Shown: positions 37,437-46,095 of the stretch, piece by piece
How positions within the stretch are numbered: position 1 is the first letter of the stretch
Layout of the letters: each line of letters starts with the position of its first letter
Source of the DNA: Tepidamorphus sp.
GTDB taxonomy: Bacteria; Pseudomonadota; Alphaproteobacteria; Rhizobiales; Tepidamorphaceae
Assembly (NCBI GenBank): GCA_028280885.1
Contig: JANQKY010000060.1
Coordinates: 43,921 to 107,920 of the forward strand
Length of the DNA: 64,000 bases
Direction: 5' to 3'
Translations under genes and position numbers: made by a program
Notes under the pieces: generated by a model
What the model was told of the DNA's origin: nothing
Databases searched by the model: none
What the model saw: the letters and a program-made list of their open reading frames with translations, nothing else

Positions 37437-38600
37437 TCAGGCAACGGGCAGACGCATGTGGACGACGCGGCGGTCTTCCAGGGCCTCGATTTCGACGGTT
37501 TCGAAGCCGCGGCGGCGATACCAGTTGACGTTGTCGACAAGCGGCTCGCCGGTCAGAAGCCGCAGTTCCGGCAGTCCCAGCGCGCGGGCCCGGGCGATGG
37601 CGGCATCGAGCAGGTGGTTGCCGATGCCGTAGCCGGCGTGTTTCGGGGCGACGCCGATGCTGTCGACATAGAGATGGGCGCCGACGTATTCGCCGGTCAC
37701 GGGCGTCAGGATGAGCACGCCGGCCAGTTCGGACTCCGCTTGCCTCAGCCAGACCTCCTGCTCGGCCAGGACGGTCTTATAATCCCATTGCAGCGGGATC
37801 GGCTCGGCGCCGAGGATCTCGCGATTGGCCGCGTAGGCTGCCCGCTGCAGGGCCACGACCGGCTCTAGATCGGCCATGTCGGCGCGCCGCAGGGTGGTCT
37901 TGCCGGCGGTGAGGTCGGCTGCGTTGAGCGCGCTCAGCGTCAGGCGCTGCGTGCCGTCGGCGGTGAAATTCTCCGGGTCAAGCCAGCGCCCATGGGCGGC
38001 CTTCACGCGCGGCCATTCGTCGTCGGTGATCGCAAACCAGGCCGTGTCGCGATTGCGGCCCTTGATCACCATGTGCTTGCGGAACAGCCCCTCGTAGCGG
38101 AAGCCGAGCCGGAGGGCGGCGCGTTTCGACGGCGCGTTGTTATTGTCGCATTTCCACTCGTAGCGCCGGTAGCCCAGTTCGTCGAAGGCGCGGCGAGCGA
38201 ACAGATACATCGTCTCCGTCGCGCCCGGCGTGCGCTGCAGGAGCGGCGAATAGCAGATCGACCCGGTCTCGATCACGCCATGCGCCGGGTTGATCCGCAT
38301 GAAGCTCGCAACCCCGACCGGCCGGTCCGCCGCCTTGTCGAGGACGGTGAAGAACAGCGGGTCGTCACCCGTCATCACCGCCTTGCAATGGGCCTCGTAG
38401 GCGTCGAAATCGGCGAAAGGGCCGTAGGGCATGTAGGTCCACAGGTCCCCGTCGCGATCGCGCTGATAGGCCTCGAACAGGCCGCGGGCATGGGCTGCGA
38501 CGTCGAAGGGCTCGAGCCGGACGAGGCGGCCCTCCATCGGCGTGCGCGGCGGCGGCAGGCGCGGTGTCCAGCCGGAGAGGTCTTCGATCGTCCGTGTCAT
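37437..38600 (-). CDS. Double GNAT acetyltransferase (RimJ/L-type plus GNAT)
   Basis: A 387-aa protein with two acetyltransferase domains. Residues 20-210 are RimJ/RimL-like (GRLVRLEPFD, VGVASFMRINPAHGVIETG, YEWKCDNNNAPSKRAALRLG). Residues 235-385 form a second GNAT (RRADMADLEPV, YVDSIGVAPKHAGYGIGNHL, with the acetyl-CoA P-loop Q/R-x-x-G-x-G/A variant). Start ATG 38600 was chosen because the listed longer frame runs into non-conserved sequence. Fused GNATs may act on different substrates. None can be named. Confidence 0.83.
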   Translation of the reverse strand: MTRTIEDLSGWTPRLPPPRTPMEGRLVRLEPFDVAAHARGLFEAYQRDRDGDLWTYMPYGPFADFDAYEAHCKAVMTGDDPLFFTVLDKAADRPVGVASFMRINPAHGVIETGSICYSPLLQRTPGATETMYLFARRAFDELGYRRYEWKCDNNNAPSKRAALRLGFRYEGLFRKHMVIKGRNRDTAWFAITDDEWPRVKAAHGRWLDPENFTADGTQRLTLSALNAADLTAGKTTLRRADMADLEPVVALQRAAYAANREILGAEPIPLQWDYKTVLAEQEVWLRQAESELAGVLILTPVTGEYVGAHLYVDSIGVAPKHAGYGIGNHLLDAAIARARALGLPELRLLTGEPLVDNVNWYRRRGFETVEIEALEDRRVVHMRLPVA

Positions 38601-39248
38601 CGTCGTGTCCGGTATCGCGGGCGGGTCTGGGGTTCCGTTATCGGCGATTGGTCGGAGAGGACAAAGCACAATCGCCGCAGGCCAGCCATGCCGGGTTGAG
38701 ACCGCAGTTGCTGATATTACGCAAGGTTACCCTTGTTAACCGATTGTCTGGTAGGGGTTTTCCTGCAAATTGCACCGCGGAGCAGGCACGCCCCCTCACC
38801 CGGCCCTTCGGGCCACCCTCTCCCGCGGGGGGAGAGGGAAAGTGCCGGTGGCGCGCCCCTTCCCCACCTGCGGAAACCAAGCCGCGTGGCACGGACCCTC
38901 TCCCCTCCGCGGGAGAGGGTGGCGAGCGTCAGCGAGCCGGGTGAGGGCCCGTCAGCGGCTGCTATTGTTCACTGCCCGCAAAGCTGGACCGTACAGCGAT
39001 GCTTGAGACGCGAAATCAAGTCGATCCATTACGTAAGAACAGGCGAAATACCGACTATCCCGCAAATAGTTATGCAAATCTCATCACGGATCGAGTCAAC
39101 TCGTTAACGCATCGATTCAGCAAGTTGAAGCGCTGATTCAATCCATATGGCCCCGCACCCGTCCGGCGCGACATCGGCGCGGGTGCCAATCGGTGGCGAA
39201 ATAGGGTACGCAAGGGGAGGTCAGCACCGAACGCCAGGGATCACAGGC
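38601..39248. promoter_or_regulatory. Divergent region upstream of ftsH with REP repeat
   Basis: 648 bp, no credible gene. It contains REP-type repeat copy B (38790-38950). AT-richer sequence at 39000-39145 probably holds the ftsH promoter. CTTGAGA (39002-39008) and CCATTAC (39026-39032), spaced 17, loosely resemble a heat-shock sigma-32 promoter; the match is weak. Confidence 0.45.
38790..38950. repeat. Dispersed REP-type composite repeat, copy B
   Basis: It starts CCCCCTCACCCGGCCC, then CCCTCTCCCGCGGGGGGAGAGGG (palindrome), a divergent centre, then CCCTCTCCCCTCCGCGGGAGAGGG and ends GGGTGAGGGCCC. Ends are the same as in copies A and C; the middle is shorter and mostly different. Confidence 0.85.
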
Positions 39249-41123
39249 ATGGACAAGAAGCATCAGATCAATATCTGGTACGCCTTCATCGCGGTCGGCC
39301 TGCTCTTGATGTTCCAGAGCTGGTACACGACCTGGCGGACCGTCGAGCCGATCCCCTACTCGCAGTTCGAGCAGCTCTTGAAGGACGGCAAGATCAGCGA
39401 GGTCGAGGTGCGCGAGCAGCGCCTGGTCGGCAAGTTCAAGGAGCCGCAGGACGGCGGGCGCACGCAGTTCACCACCAACCGCGTGCCATCGGAGCTTGCC
39501 ACCGAACTGAGCAAATACGGCGTCACGTTCAACGGCACGGTCCAGAACACCTTCATCTCGAACCTGCTGTCCTGGGTGATCCCGCTCGCCTTCTTCTTCT
39601 TCCTGTGGATGTTCGTCGTCCGGCGCTTCGCCGAGAAGCAGGGCTTTGGCGGACTGATGTCGGTGGGCAAGTCGCGCGCCAAGGTCTATGTGGAGCGCGA
39701 CACCAAGGTGACCTTTGCCGATGTCGCCGGCGTCGAGGAGGCCAAGGACGAGCTCAAGGAGATCGTCGCCTTCCTGCGCCAGCCAGACGACTACAGCCGG
39801 CTCGGCGCGCGAATCCCCAAGGGCATCCTGCTGGTCGGCCCGCCCGGCACCGGCAAGACGCTGCTCGCCCGCGCGGTCGCCGGCGAGGCGGGCGTGCCGT
39901 TCTTCTCGATCTCCGGCTCCGAATTCGTCGAGATGTTCGTCGGCGTCGGCGCGGCGCGGGTGCGCGACCTGTTCGAGCAGGCCCGCCAGGCCAAGCCCTG
40001 CATCATCTTCATCGACGAACTCGACGCGCTCGGCCGCGCCCGCGGCCAGGGCATGATGGGCGGGCATGACGAGAAGGAACAGACGCTCAACCAGCTCCTG
40101 ACCGAGTTGGACGGCTTCGACCCGTCAGAGGGCATCGTGCTTTTGTCGGCGACCAACCGGCCCGAGATCCTCGATCCCGCCCTGCTCCGCGCCGGCCGCT
40201 TCGACCGCCAGGTGCTGGTCGACCGGCCCGACAAGCCGGGGCGGCTGAAGATCCTGGAAGTGCATATCCGCAAGATCAGCGAGCTGGCCGATGACGTGTC
40301 GCTTGAGCATGTCGCAGCGCTGACCCCCGGCTTCACCGGCGCCGATCTCGCCAACCTGGTCAACGAGGCGGCCCTGCTCGCCACCCGGCGCGGCGGCGAC
40401 GCCGTGACGATGGAGGATTTCAACAACGCCATCGAGCGGATCGTCGCGGGGCTGGAAAAGAAGAGCCGCCTGCTCAATCCGCACGAGCGCAAGGTGGTCG
40501 CCCATCACGAGATGGGCCATGCGCTGGTCGCCGCGATCCTGCCGGGAATGGACCCGGTCCACAAGATCTCGATCATCCCGCGCGGCGTCGGCGCGCTCGG
40601 CTACACGATCCAGCGGCCGACCGAGGACCGCTTCCTGCAATCGACGGCGGATCTGGAAAACCGCATGGCGGTGCTGATGGGCGGCCGCGCCGCCGAGCAG
40701 ATCGTCTATGGCGAGATCTCGACGGGCGCCGCCGACGACCTCGCCAAGGTCAGCGACATCGCCCGGCGCATGGTGACCCGCTTCGGCATGGCCAAGACGG
40801 TCGGCCAGGTCGTCTACGAGGAGGACCGGCAGGCGTTTCTGGGCAATGCCTTCGGAACGACCAAGCCGAAGGACTATTCGGAGGAGACGGCCCGCGAGAT
40901 CGACATCGCCATGCGCGACCTGGTCGACAAAGCCTTCGAAAAGGCGATCGCGGTGCTGACCGAGAACCGGACCGATCTCGACGAAGGCGCAACGCTGCTG
41001 CTTGAACGCGAAACGATCACCTCGGACGACTTTCCGCCGATCCGCGGCAGCGTGCCGGCCGGCGAGGCGGCGCTCGAGGAGACGCCGAAAGTCGGCATGG
41101 ACGGAAGCGCGCATGTGGAATAG
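39249..41123 (+). CDS. ftsH: FtsH-type membrane AAA zinc protease
   Basis: A 624-aa membrane protease for quality control of inner-membrane proteins. Two membrane segments (residues 8-25 and about 100-120) flank a small periplasmic domain. The AAA domain has Walker [10 protein letters not shown], Walker [10 protein letters not shown] and the arginine finger region [14 protein letters not shown]. Zinc motif is HHEMGH (H-E-x-x-H), plus distal Asp in [33 protein letters not shown] differs from the housekeeping alphaproteobacterial form (which has GGNDEREQ), so this is likely a second paralogue. ATG 39249 has an AGGGA site. Confidence 0.93.
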   Translation: MDKKHQINIWYAFIAVGLLLMFQSWYTTWRTVEPIPYSQFEQLLKDGKISEVEVREQRLVGKFKEPQDGGRTQFTTNRVPSELATELSKYGVTFNGTVQNTFISNLLSWVIPLAFFFFLWMFVVRRFAEKQGFGGLMSVGKSRAKVYVERDTKVTFADVAGVEEAKDELKEIVAFLRQPDDYSRLGARIPKGILLVGPPGTGKTLLARAVAGEAGVPFFSISGSEFVEMFVGVGAARVRDLFEQARQAKPCIIFIDELDALGRARGQGMMGGHDEKEQTLNQLLTELDGFDPSEGIVLLSATNRPEILDPALLRAGRFDRQVLVDRPDKPGRLKILEVHIRKISELADDVSLEHVAALTPGFTGADLANLVNEAALLATRRGGDAVTMEDFNNAIERIVAGLEKKSRLLNPHERKVVAHHEMGHALVAAILPGMDPVHKISIIPRGVGALGYTIQRPTEDRFLQSTADLENRMAVLMGGRAAEQIVYGEISTGAADDLAKVSDIARRMVTRFGMAKTVGQVVYEEDRQAFLGNAFGTTKPKDYSEETAREIDIAMRDLVDKAFEKAIAVLTENRTDLDEGATLLLERETITSDDFPPIRGSVPAGEAALEETPKVGMDGSAHVE

Positions 41124-41220
41124 CTGGTCTGCTCCCGCCCCGATTGCCGAAGCCGGGGCCGCCCTGTAAACCGGGCGCCATGCCGCCCACCGCTTCCCCG
41201 CCGTTCCGCTCGCCCTGACC

Positions 41221-42324
41221 ATGGGCGCCCTTGCGATCGCGACACTCAAGACGCTTGCCACCATCCTTCTGGGCGGGGCCGGCGGCTTTGCCTGGTACAG
41301 CCTCGGCCTGCCGCTGCCCTGGATGCTCGGCTCGATGATCGCCGTCAGCCTGGTGGCGATTTCCGGCCTCAAGCTCGGTGGCCAGCAGGTCTATGTGCCG
41401 ATGTGGCTGCGCACGCTGGTGGTGCCGGTGATCGGGGTGATGCTCGGCACGGCGTTCACGCCCGAGATCGTCGCCGGCATGTGGCACTGGTGGATCACCG
41501 TGCTGGCGCTGGTCGGCTATATCCTGATTACGACCGCCATCGTCTATCCCTATTACCGCTACGTGGTGCGCTTCGATCCGGTCACCTCCTATTTCAGCGC
41601 CATTCCCGGCGGCCTCATCGACATGGCGATCATCGGTGAAGAGGCCGGCGGCAACGGCCGGACGATCTCGCTCGTCCATTTCGCCCGCATCCTGTTCTCG
41701 GTGATGTCGATCCCGTTCTTCATGGAATGGCTCTACGGGCCGCTCACCGGCCAGTCGATCAGTGCGGTTGCGCGCGGCTGGGACCTGAGCCCCGCCGATA
41801 TCGCCGTGCTCCTGGCCTGCGCGGTCGTCGGCTATCTCGTCGGCCGCTACAGCCGGATGCCGGGCGGGCAGATCGGCGGGCCGCTGATCGCAAGCGCGAT
41901 CGCCCACGGCACCGGCTTCACCACGGCCGCCCTGCCCGACCTCCTGGTGATCCTGGCCCAGATCATCGTCGGCGCATCGCTCGGCGCCCGCTTCGTCGGC
42001 GTGTCGTTTCGCTCCGCCAGCAGCGTGCTCGGCGCCTCGCTCGGCGGGACGCTGCTGATGTTTGCCGTGACGCTGATCACCGCCTATGGCGTGTCCGGCC
42101 TGATCGACGAGCCGCTGCCGGCGCTGATCCTCGCCTATGCGCCGGGCGGGGTGATGGAGATCAGCCTGATCGCGCTGTCGATGTCGATCGCGGTGCCCTT
42201 CGTCACCGCCCATCACATGGCGCGGATCATCCTGGCAATCGCGATCATGCCGACCGTGTGGCGGCACGTGCTGGAGGGGCGGCTGAAACGGGGAAGCGCG
42301 ATCAGAACCCGCCGCCCGTCTTGA
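41221..42324 (+). CDS. AbrB-family (PF05145) integral membrane protein
   Basis: A 367-aa protein with about ten hydrophobic helices in two repeats: LGLPLPWMLGSMIAVSL and SRMPGGQIGGPLIASA are the duplicated L-P/G-G cores. Annotators call this family AbrB or putative ammonia monooxygenase, but it is unrelated to DNA-binding AbrB and its function is not proven. SAIPGGLIDMAIIGEE and YAPGGVMEISLIALS are conserved. It follows ftsH by about 100 bp in the same direction and overlaps the convergent coiled-coil gene by 23 bp. Confidence 0.85.
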   Translation: MGALAIATLKTLATILLGGAGGFAWYSLGLPLPWMLGSMIAVSLVAISGLKLGGQQVYVPMWLRTLVVPVIGVMLGTAFTPEIVAGMWHWWITVLALVGYILITTAIVYPYYRYVVRFDPVTSYFSAIPGGLIDMAIIGEEAGGNGRTISLVHFARILFSVMSIPFFMEWLYGPLTGQSISAVARGWDLSPADIAVLLACAVVGYLVGRYSRMPGGQIGGPLIASAIAHGTGFTTAALPDLLVILAQIIVGASLGARFVGVSFRSASSVLGASLGGTLLMFAVTLITAYGVSGLIDEPLPALILAYAPGGVMEISLIALSMSIAVPFVTAHHMARIILAIAIMPTVWRHVLEGRLKRGSAIRTRRPS

Positions 42325-43750
42325 AGCCGCCGCCGCCGAAGCCGCCGCCGCCCCGAAACCCGCCGCCGCCGAATCCCCCGCGCCCGAACCCGCCGCGTGA
42401 CCTGCCCCCGGACCGAAAAATCGATCCGCCACCCGGCGGCATGCGCATACCCCTGCGCGGCCTCGAAGGTCCGGGCCGATAGCGGCCGCGCCGGCGCAGC
42501 ATGGCCCAGACGGTCGCCGCGTTGACGGCGCCGCGTAAAAGGCCTTTCAGCGCATCCTCGATCATGTCGTCGTCGAATTCCCAGCGGTCGTCATCCATTC
42601 GCTCGCCGATGAACCGGCCGCGCACGTCTTCCAGTTCGGTCCGCTTCAACTCGACATCGCGCTCGACGCGGCGCAGCCGTTCGAGGTCCTCGTCGAGATC
42701 CTCGATATCGTCGCGCAGGTCGTCGATCTCCTCGACCAGATGATCATCGCGCTTGTCGGGGGTGAGCCGCGCCGCCCGGTGCAGGGTCTTCAGGCGCGTG
42801 TCCTGCAGCGCCTGGGCGACGGTGTCGATCGCCGAGCGGGTGATATCGTCGTCGCCGCGATTGAAGGCCGCCCGCTTTGCTTCCAGCGCGGTGCGCTCGG
42901 CCGTCTTCTCCATCAGCGCCTGCGCGCGTTCGCCGAGACGGGCAGCCTCGGCGTCCGCCTGTTTGACCGTGGCGAGGATGCCGGCCTTGTCGCGTTCGGC
43001 GTCCTCGAAGGCTTCGAGCGCCTCTGTCTCAGCGATGGCGGCGGCGGCGGCACGCTCTGCGTGCTCGCCGAGCCGCCGTGGCAGCTCCAGCAGCATGTGA
43101 TAGTTCGGACGGGCTTGCCTGTATCGGATCAGCCGGGCGACCCAGCCATCGAGCGAGCGGATCAGGCCACGCGAGCGGTAGTCCGGTGTGCCGTAGTGGC
43201 GGTTCCACAGATACATGAAGAGCGAATCGGCCTCATAGGGCCTGCCCTTCTCGACCCGGTCCTCGTTTGCCAGTTCGGCCTTGCGCTCCGCCTCCAGGGC
43301 GATCGCCTCGGCCGCATCGACCGCCTCCAGCCGCGCCTGATAATCGGGATTGCCGGCGAGTTCGGCGATCAGGGCCTCGTCACGTGCGTCAATATCGGCC
43401 TGTAGCGCCGACAGGCGTTCGGCAAGCGCCGACCGGTCGGCCTCCAGGTGGCCGATTTCGGTATTGGTGTTTTCCAGGTCGCCGACCACTTCGGCAAGCG
43501 CGGCATCGCGCCTGGCGCGCAGGCGCTGCAACTGCTTGTCGGCGCTGTCGAGCGGGCCGCCGACCCGGTCTGCCCCGTCCTGGCCCAAGCGGAAGACCGC
43601 CAGTTCGCGGAAGGCCTCGATCTCGCGGGCCTGCAACCGCTCCAGGCGACCGGCGAGAGCGGCGATCTTGCCCTCGAGCTCCGCCTCCTCCTCGCGCAGT
43701 TCGCCGATCTCCCTGTCGATCCGGCTCAGCGTCTTTCGGCCCTTCGACAT
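42302..43750 (-). CDS. Long coiled-coil protein with Gly/Arg/Phe-rich tail (unknown)
   Basis: A 482-aa protein. Residues 1-400 are charged heptad-type coiled coil (IDREIGELREEEAELEGKIA), with a compact aromatic insert around 165-230 (SLFMYLWNRHYGTPDYRSRG). A helical stretch AVNAATVWAMLRRRGR follows. The last 60 residues are RGG/GGF low-complexity with Ser and Pro. No known domain is recognised. SD GGGAGGG before ATG. Last gene of a three-gene minus-strand operon with the membrane and helical proteins at 43762 and 44734. The tail could bind RNA, DNA or membrane; this is inference. Confidence 0.75.
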   Translation of the reverse strand: MSKGRKTLSRIDREIGELREEEAELEGKIAALAGRLERLQAREIEAFRELAVFRLGQDGADRVGGPLDSADKQLQRLRARRDAALAEVVGDLENTNTEIGHLEADRSALAERLSALQADIDARDEALIAELAGNPDYQARLEAVDAAEAIALEAERKAELANEDRVEKGRPYEADSLFMYLWNRHYGTPDYRSRGLIRSLDGWVARLIRYRQARPNYHMLLELPRRLGEHAERAAAAAIAETEALEAFEDAERDKAGILATVKQADAEAARLGERAQALMEKTAERTALEAKRAAFNRGDDDITRSAIDTVAQALQDTRLKTLHRAARLTPDKRDDHLVEEIDDLRDDIEDLDEDLERLRRVERDVELKRTELEDVRGRFIGERMDDDRWEFDDDMIEDALKGLLRGAVNAATVWAMLRRRGRYRPGPSRPRRGMRMPPGGGSIFRSGGRSRGGFGRGGFGGGGFRGGGGFGGGGFKTGGGF

Positions 43751-43761
43751 CGTCCCTCCCC

Positions 43762-44700
43762 CTACCAGGACGTGATGGCGCCGCCGGAGACGGGCATCGT
43801 GTAATCCGGCTGCAACGTGCCGGGCTTTTTCACCGCAAGCGTGTCGTTCTGGATGATGCCGTCATCCTCCTTGTCGCGGCGGACCGTCGAGAAGGTCGCC
43901 TCCGGCACCCGTACCCCCCATTCGCTCACCCGCTGCGTCTCGCCGGTCTCCTCGCTGGTCACCGGCACCTCGACCGGCTTGCCGTTACGATCGAGCGCTT
44001 CGACGATCAGATAGTAGTTGCGTGCGGCCTGGTTTGAATCAGGTATGCGCCAGACGCCCGAGGTCGCGCCCGGACGCGAGACGATGCGCAGGGTGTAGGC
44101 CTGCTCGAGGCGCTGGCGAAGGTCTTGCAGGCCGGCAACGGCGGCCCGGGCGTCGCCGACTTGGCCCTCCTCGACCGCCTTCCGGCCGTCGTCATAAAGC
44201 CGGTCCGCGTCGTGGAGCGCCGCCTTCACCTCGGTATCCTTGGCGATCGCGGTTTTCAGGTCCTCAAGCTGTCCCGGCAGCGTCTCGGTGAGTTCGATCC
44301 GGATCGCCTCGGCCCGGCGCTCGGCCGGCGCGGTGATCAGGAAATACCAGCCCGCCCAGGCAATCAGGATGGCGGCGAGCACGCCCAGCACCGCCTTGCC
44401 CCAGGCCGTTCGCCGGATATAGAGCCTTGCAAGCGTCAGCGAGACGCCGCCCTCGGGCGGGGTGTAGACGAAGCGCTGTTCTTTCAGCGCCTTAACGCCC
44501 TCGGCCAGGATCGCGTCCGTGACCTCGATGCCCTGGGCGGAATAGATCCCGCGCAGCCGCGCGATCAGCTGGCGGTCGCGCTCATCCTCGTTCAGCTCCC
44601 GCGAGACGAGGCTTTCGCGATGGCGCAGCGTGTCGACCACGTCCATCGCCAGCATGACCTCTTCCATCGGAGATTTAAGCGGTTGTGCGGTGTCCGTCAT
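43762..44700 (-). CDS. DUF6384-like single-span membrane protein (unknown)
   Basis: A 312-aa protein. A charged N-terminal cytoplasmic part (EEVMLAMDVVDTLRHRESLV) precedes one membrane helix (VLGVLAAILIAWAGWYFLIT, residues ~115-135). A helical linker follows (TEAVKA-type, KDTEVKAALHDADRLYDDG) and then a beta-rich C-terminal part with VSRPGATSGVWRIPDSN and YLIVEALDRNG. It matches what I recall of DUF6384, whose role is unknown. It is the middle gene of the trio, 34 bp after the 391-aa gene and 11 bp before the coiled-coil gene. Confidence 0.72.
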   Translation of the reverse strand: MTDTAQPLKSPMEEVMLAMDVVDTLRHRESLVSRELNEDERDRQLIARLRGIYSAQGIEVTDAILAEGVKALKEQRFVYTPPEGGVSLTLARLYIRRTAWGKAVLGVLAAILIAWAGWYFLITAPAERRAEAIRIELTETLPGQLEDLKTAIAKDTEVKAALHDADRLYDDGRKAVEEGQVGDARAAVAGLQDLRQRLEQAYTLRIVSRPGATSGVWRIPDSNQAARNYYLIVEALDRNGKPVEVPVTSEETGETQRVSEWGVRVPEATFSTVRRDKEDDGIIQNDTLAVKKPGTLQPDYTMPVSGGAITSW

Positions 44701-44733
44701 CGCGCCTCGCCTTGTCCGAACAGGCCAGGACCC

Positions 44734-45909
44734 TTAGCCGACGGTCAGCGCCTTGCCCTCGGCGGCCAGGCGGGCCAGACGGCGCTTGCCGTCCTCGACC
44801 GCGTCGCGGATCTCGTTGGAATTCTCGGTCGAGAGCTTGCGCATCTCGGCGATGATCTCGTGCGAGCGCTCCTGGAAGTTGACCACCGAGTCGACCAGCA
44901 TCTTGACCGCGTCGGCGCGCACCGTCGGGCCGTAGCCGGCCTTGAGCGCGGCGTCCTGGACCTGATCGCCGATCTCGGCGAGCGTCTCCAGGCTCTTCGA
45001 GACGCCCTCCTTCATGGCATCGAGCGTCTTCGTCGATTCGTGCAGGCCGAACATGCCGGTGAACGAGGCCTTCAGCGCCGTCAGTACTGTCTCGTTGGTG
45101 GAAAAGAAGCTGATCGCCTGGGCATAGACCCGCTCCTTGGCGCTGGTCGTCTGCATCAGCCGGGCCATCACCACTTCCGACGTGTTGTAGCCGATGGTCA
45201 GGTTGTCGGAGAGGTCCTTGGCGATCTGGTAGCGCTTGTCGGCGACCTGCATGGCGCGCATCAGTTCGTCGCGGGCCATCTCCAGGCGCGCGCGGGCGGC
45301 GGGCTCCATATCGGCCGCCGCGATCACCGCGTCGGAGGCCTCCTTGAGAACGGCCTTGGCCTCATCGAGCCTGCCTTCGGCAGTTTTCAGCACTTCGAGC
45401 GCCATCACCTCGGCATTCTTCAGGGCGCCGCGGAAATCGCGGTAGCTTTCCAGGATGATGTGCTCGCGCTCGATCTGGTCCCTGGTGTCGCGGGCGACGT
45501 CCAGATAGGTCTCGCGGATCTTGTCGAAGCGGTCGGCGACGTCGCCGCGGCTTGCCTTCATCCAGATGTTCTGCATCCGCTCGAATGTCGAGATCGACCC
45601 GTCGGAAAGCTGGTCGACCATCGCCTTGGCGTCGTCGCGGATCGAATCGAAGGATTTGGTGATCTCGTCATAGCGCTCGCCGATCGACATGGCCGAGATC
45701 TGCTCGCGCACCACATCGTTGAAGAACGAGGCCTGTTGCAGCGTCCGCGCGATGATGATGGTCTTGTCGGGGGCGAGATCGGAGATCTTCTCAAGCAGCG
45801 CGACGATCGGCGCCTCTTCGCCCTCCTTCGGCGTCAGGCCGATATCGCGCAGCATGGTCATGGCGCGATCGAGATACTGCATCGGAGTCATTGCGGTCGG
45901 TTCGCTCAT
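44734..45909 (-). CDS. Helical cytoplasmic protein of unknown function, first of a trio
   Basis: A 391-aa almost wholly helical protein with no signal or membrane helix. Notable blocks: ALEKISDLAPDKTIIIARTL-type N-terminus, FNDVVREQISAMSIGERYD, MARLMQTTSAKERVYAQAIS, and a C-terminal NSNEIRDAVEDGKRRLARL. Some databases label relatives cell-surface proteins without evidence; it also has a faint TelA-like look. SD GGGAGCAGGAC before ATG. Operon with 43762 and 42302. A membrane-linked stress or envelope role is possible but not shown. Confidence 0.7.
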   Translation of the reverse strand: MSEPTAMTPMQYLDRAMTMLRDIGLTPKEGEEAPIVALLEKISDLAPDKTIIIARTLQQASFFNDVVREQISAMSIGERYDEITKSFDSIRDDAKAMVDQLSDGSISTFERMQNIWMKASRGDVADRFDKIRETYLDVARDTRDQIEREHIILESYRDFRGALKNAEVMALEVLKTAEGRLDEAKAVLKEASDAVIAAADMEPAARARLEMARDELMRAMQVADKRYQIAKDLSDNLTIGYNTSEVVMARLMQTTSAKERVYAQAISFFSTNETVLTALKASFTGMFGLHESTKTLDAMKEGVSKSLETLAEIGDQVQDAALKAGYGPTVRADAVKMLVDSVVNFQERSHEIIAEMRKLSTENSNEIRDAVEDGKRRLARLAAEGKALTVG

Positions 45910-46095
45910 GTCCTGCTCCCTTGGGCGGCTTGCCCGTTGGCCTACGTGCCGTTGAGCCCCGGCCCCGATCCCCCAATCAGATCACGCTCAAACCGGTTAC
46001 ACTCCAGCCAGCCGGTTACGCCATTAATACGACAGTCCTGTTCGCTGTCACGGCGAATGGATAAAAAATTATGAATTTCAGCCGATACTGAGACG

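Noticed and set aside
39002..39032. Heat-shock sigma-32 promoter for ftsH
   Set aside because: CTTGAGA and CCATTAC match poorly and the site lies more than 200 bp from the start; mentioned only as a weak possibility.
41136..41160. GCCCCG...CGGGGC stem after ftsH as a terminator
   Set aside because: Six-base arms with no T run, and it sits on the same-strand path to the next gene; may be chance in GC-rich DNA.
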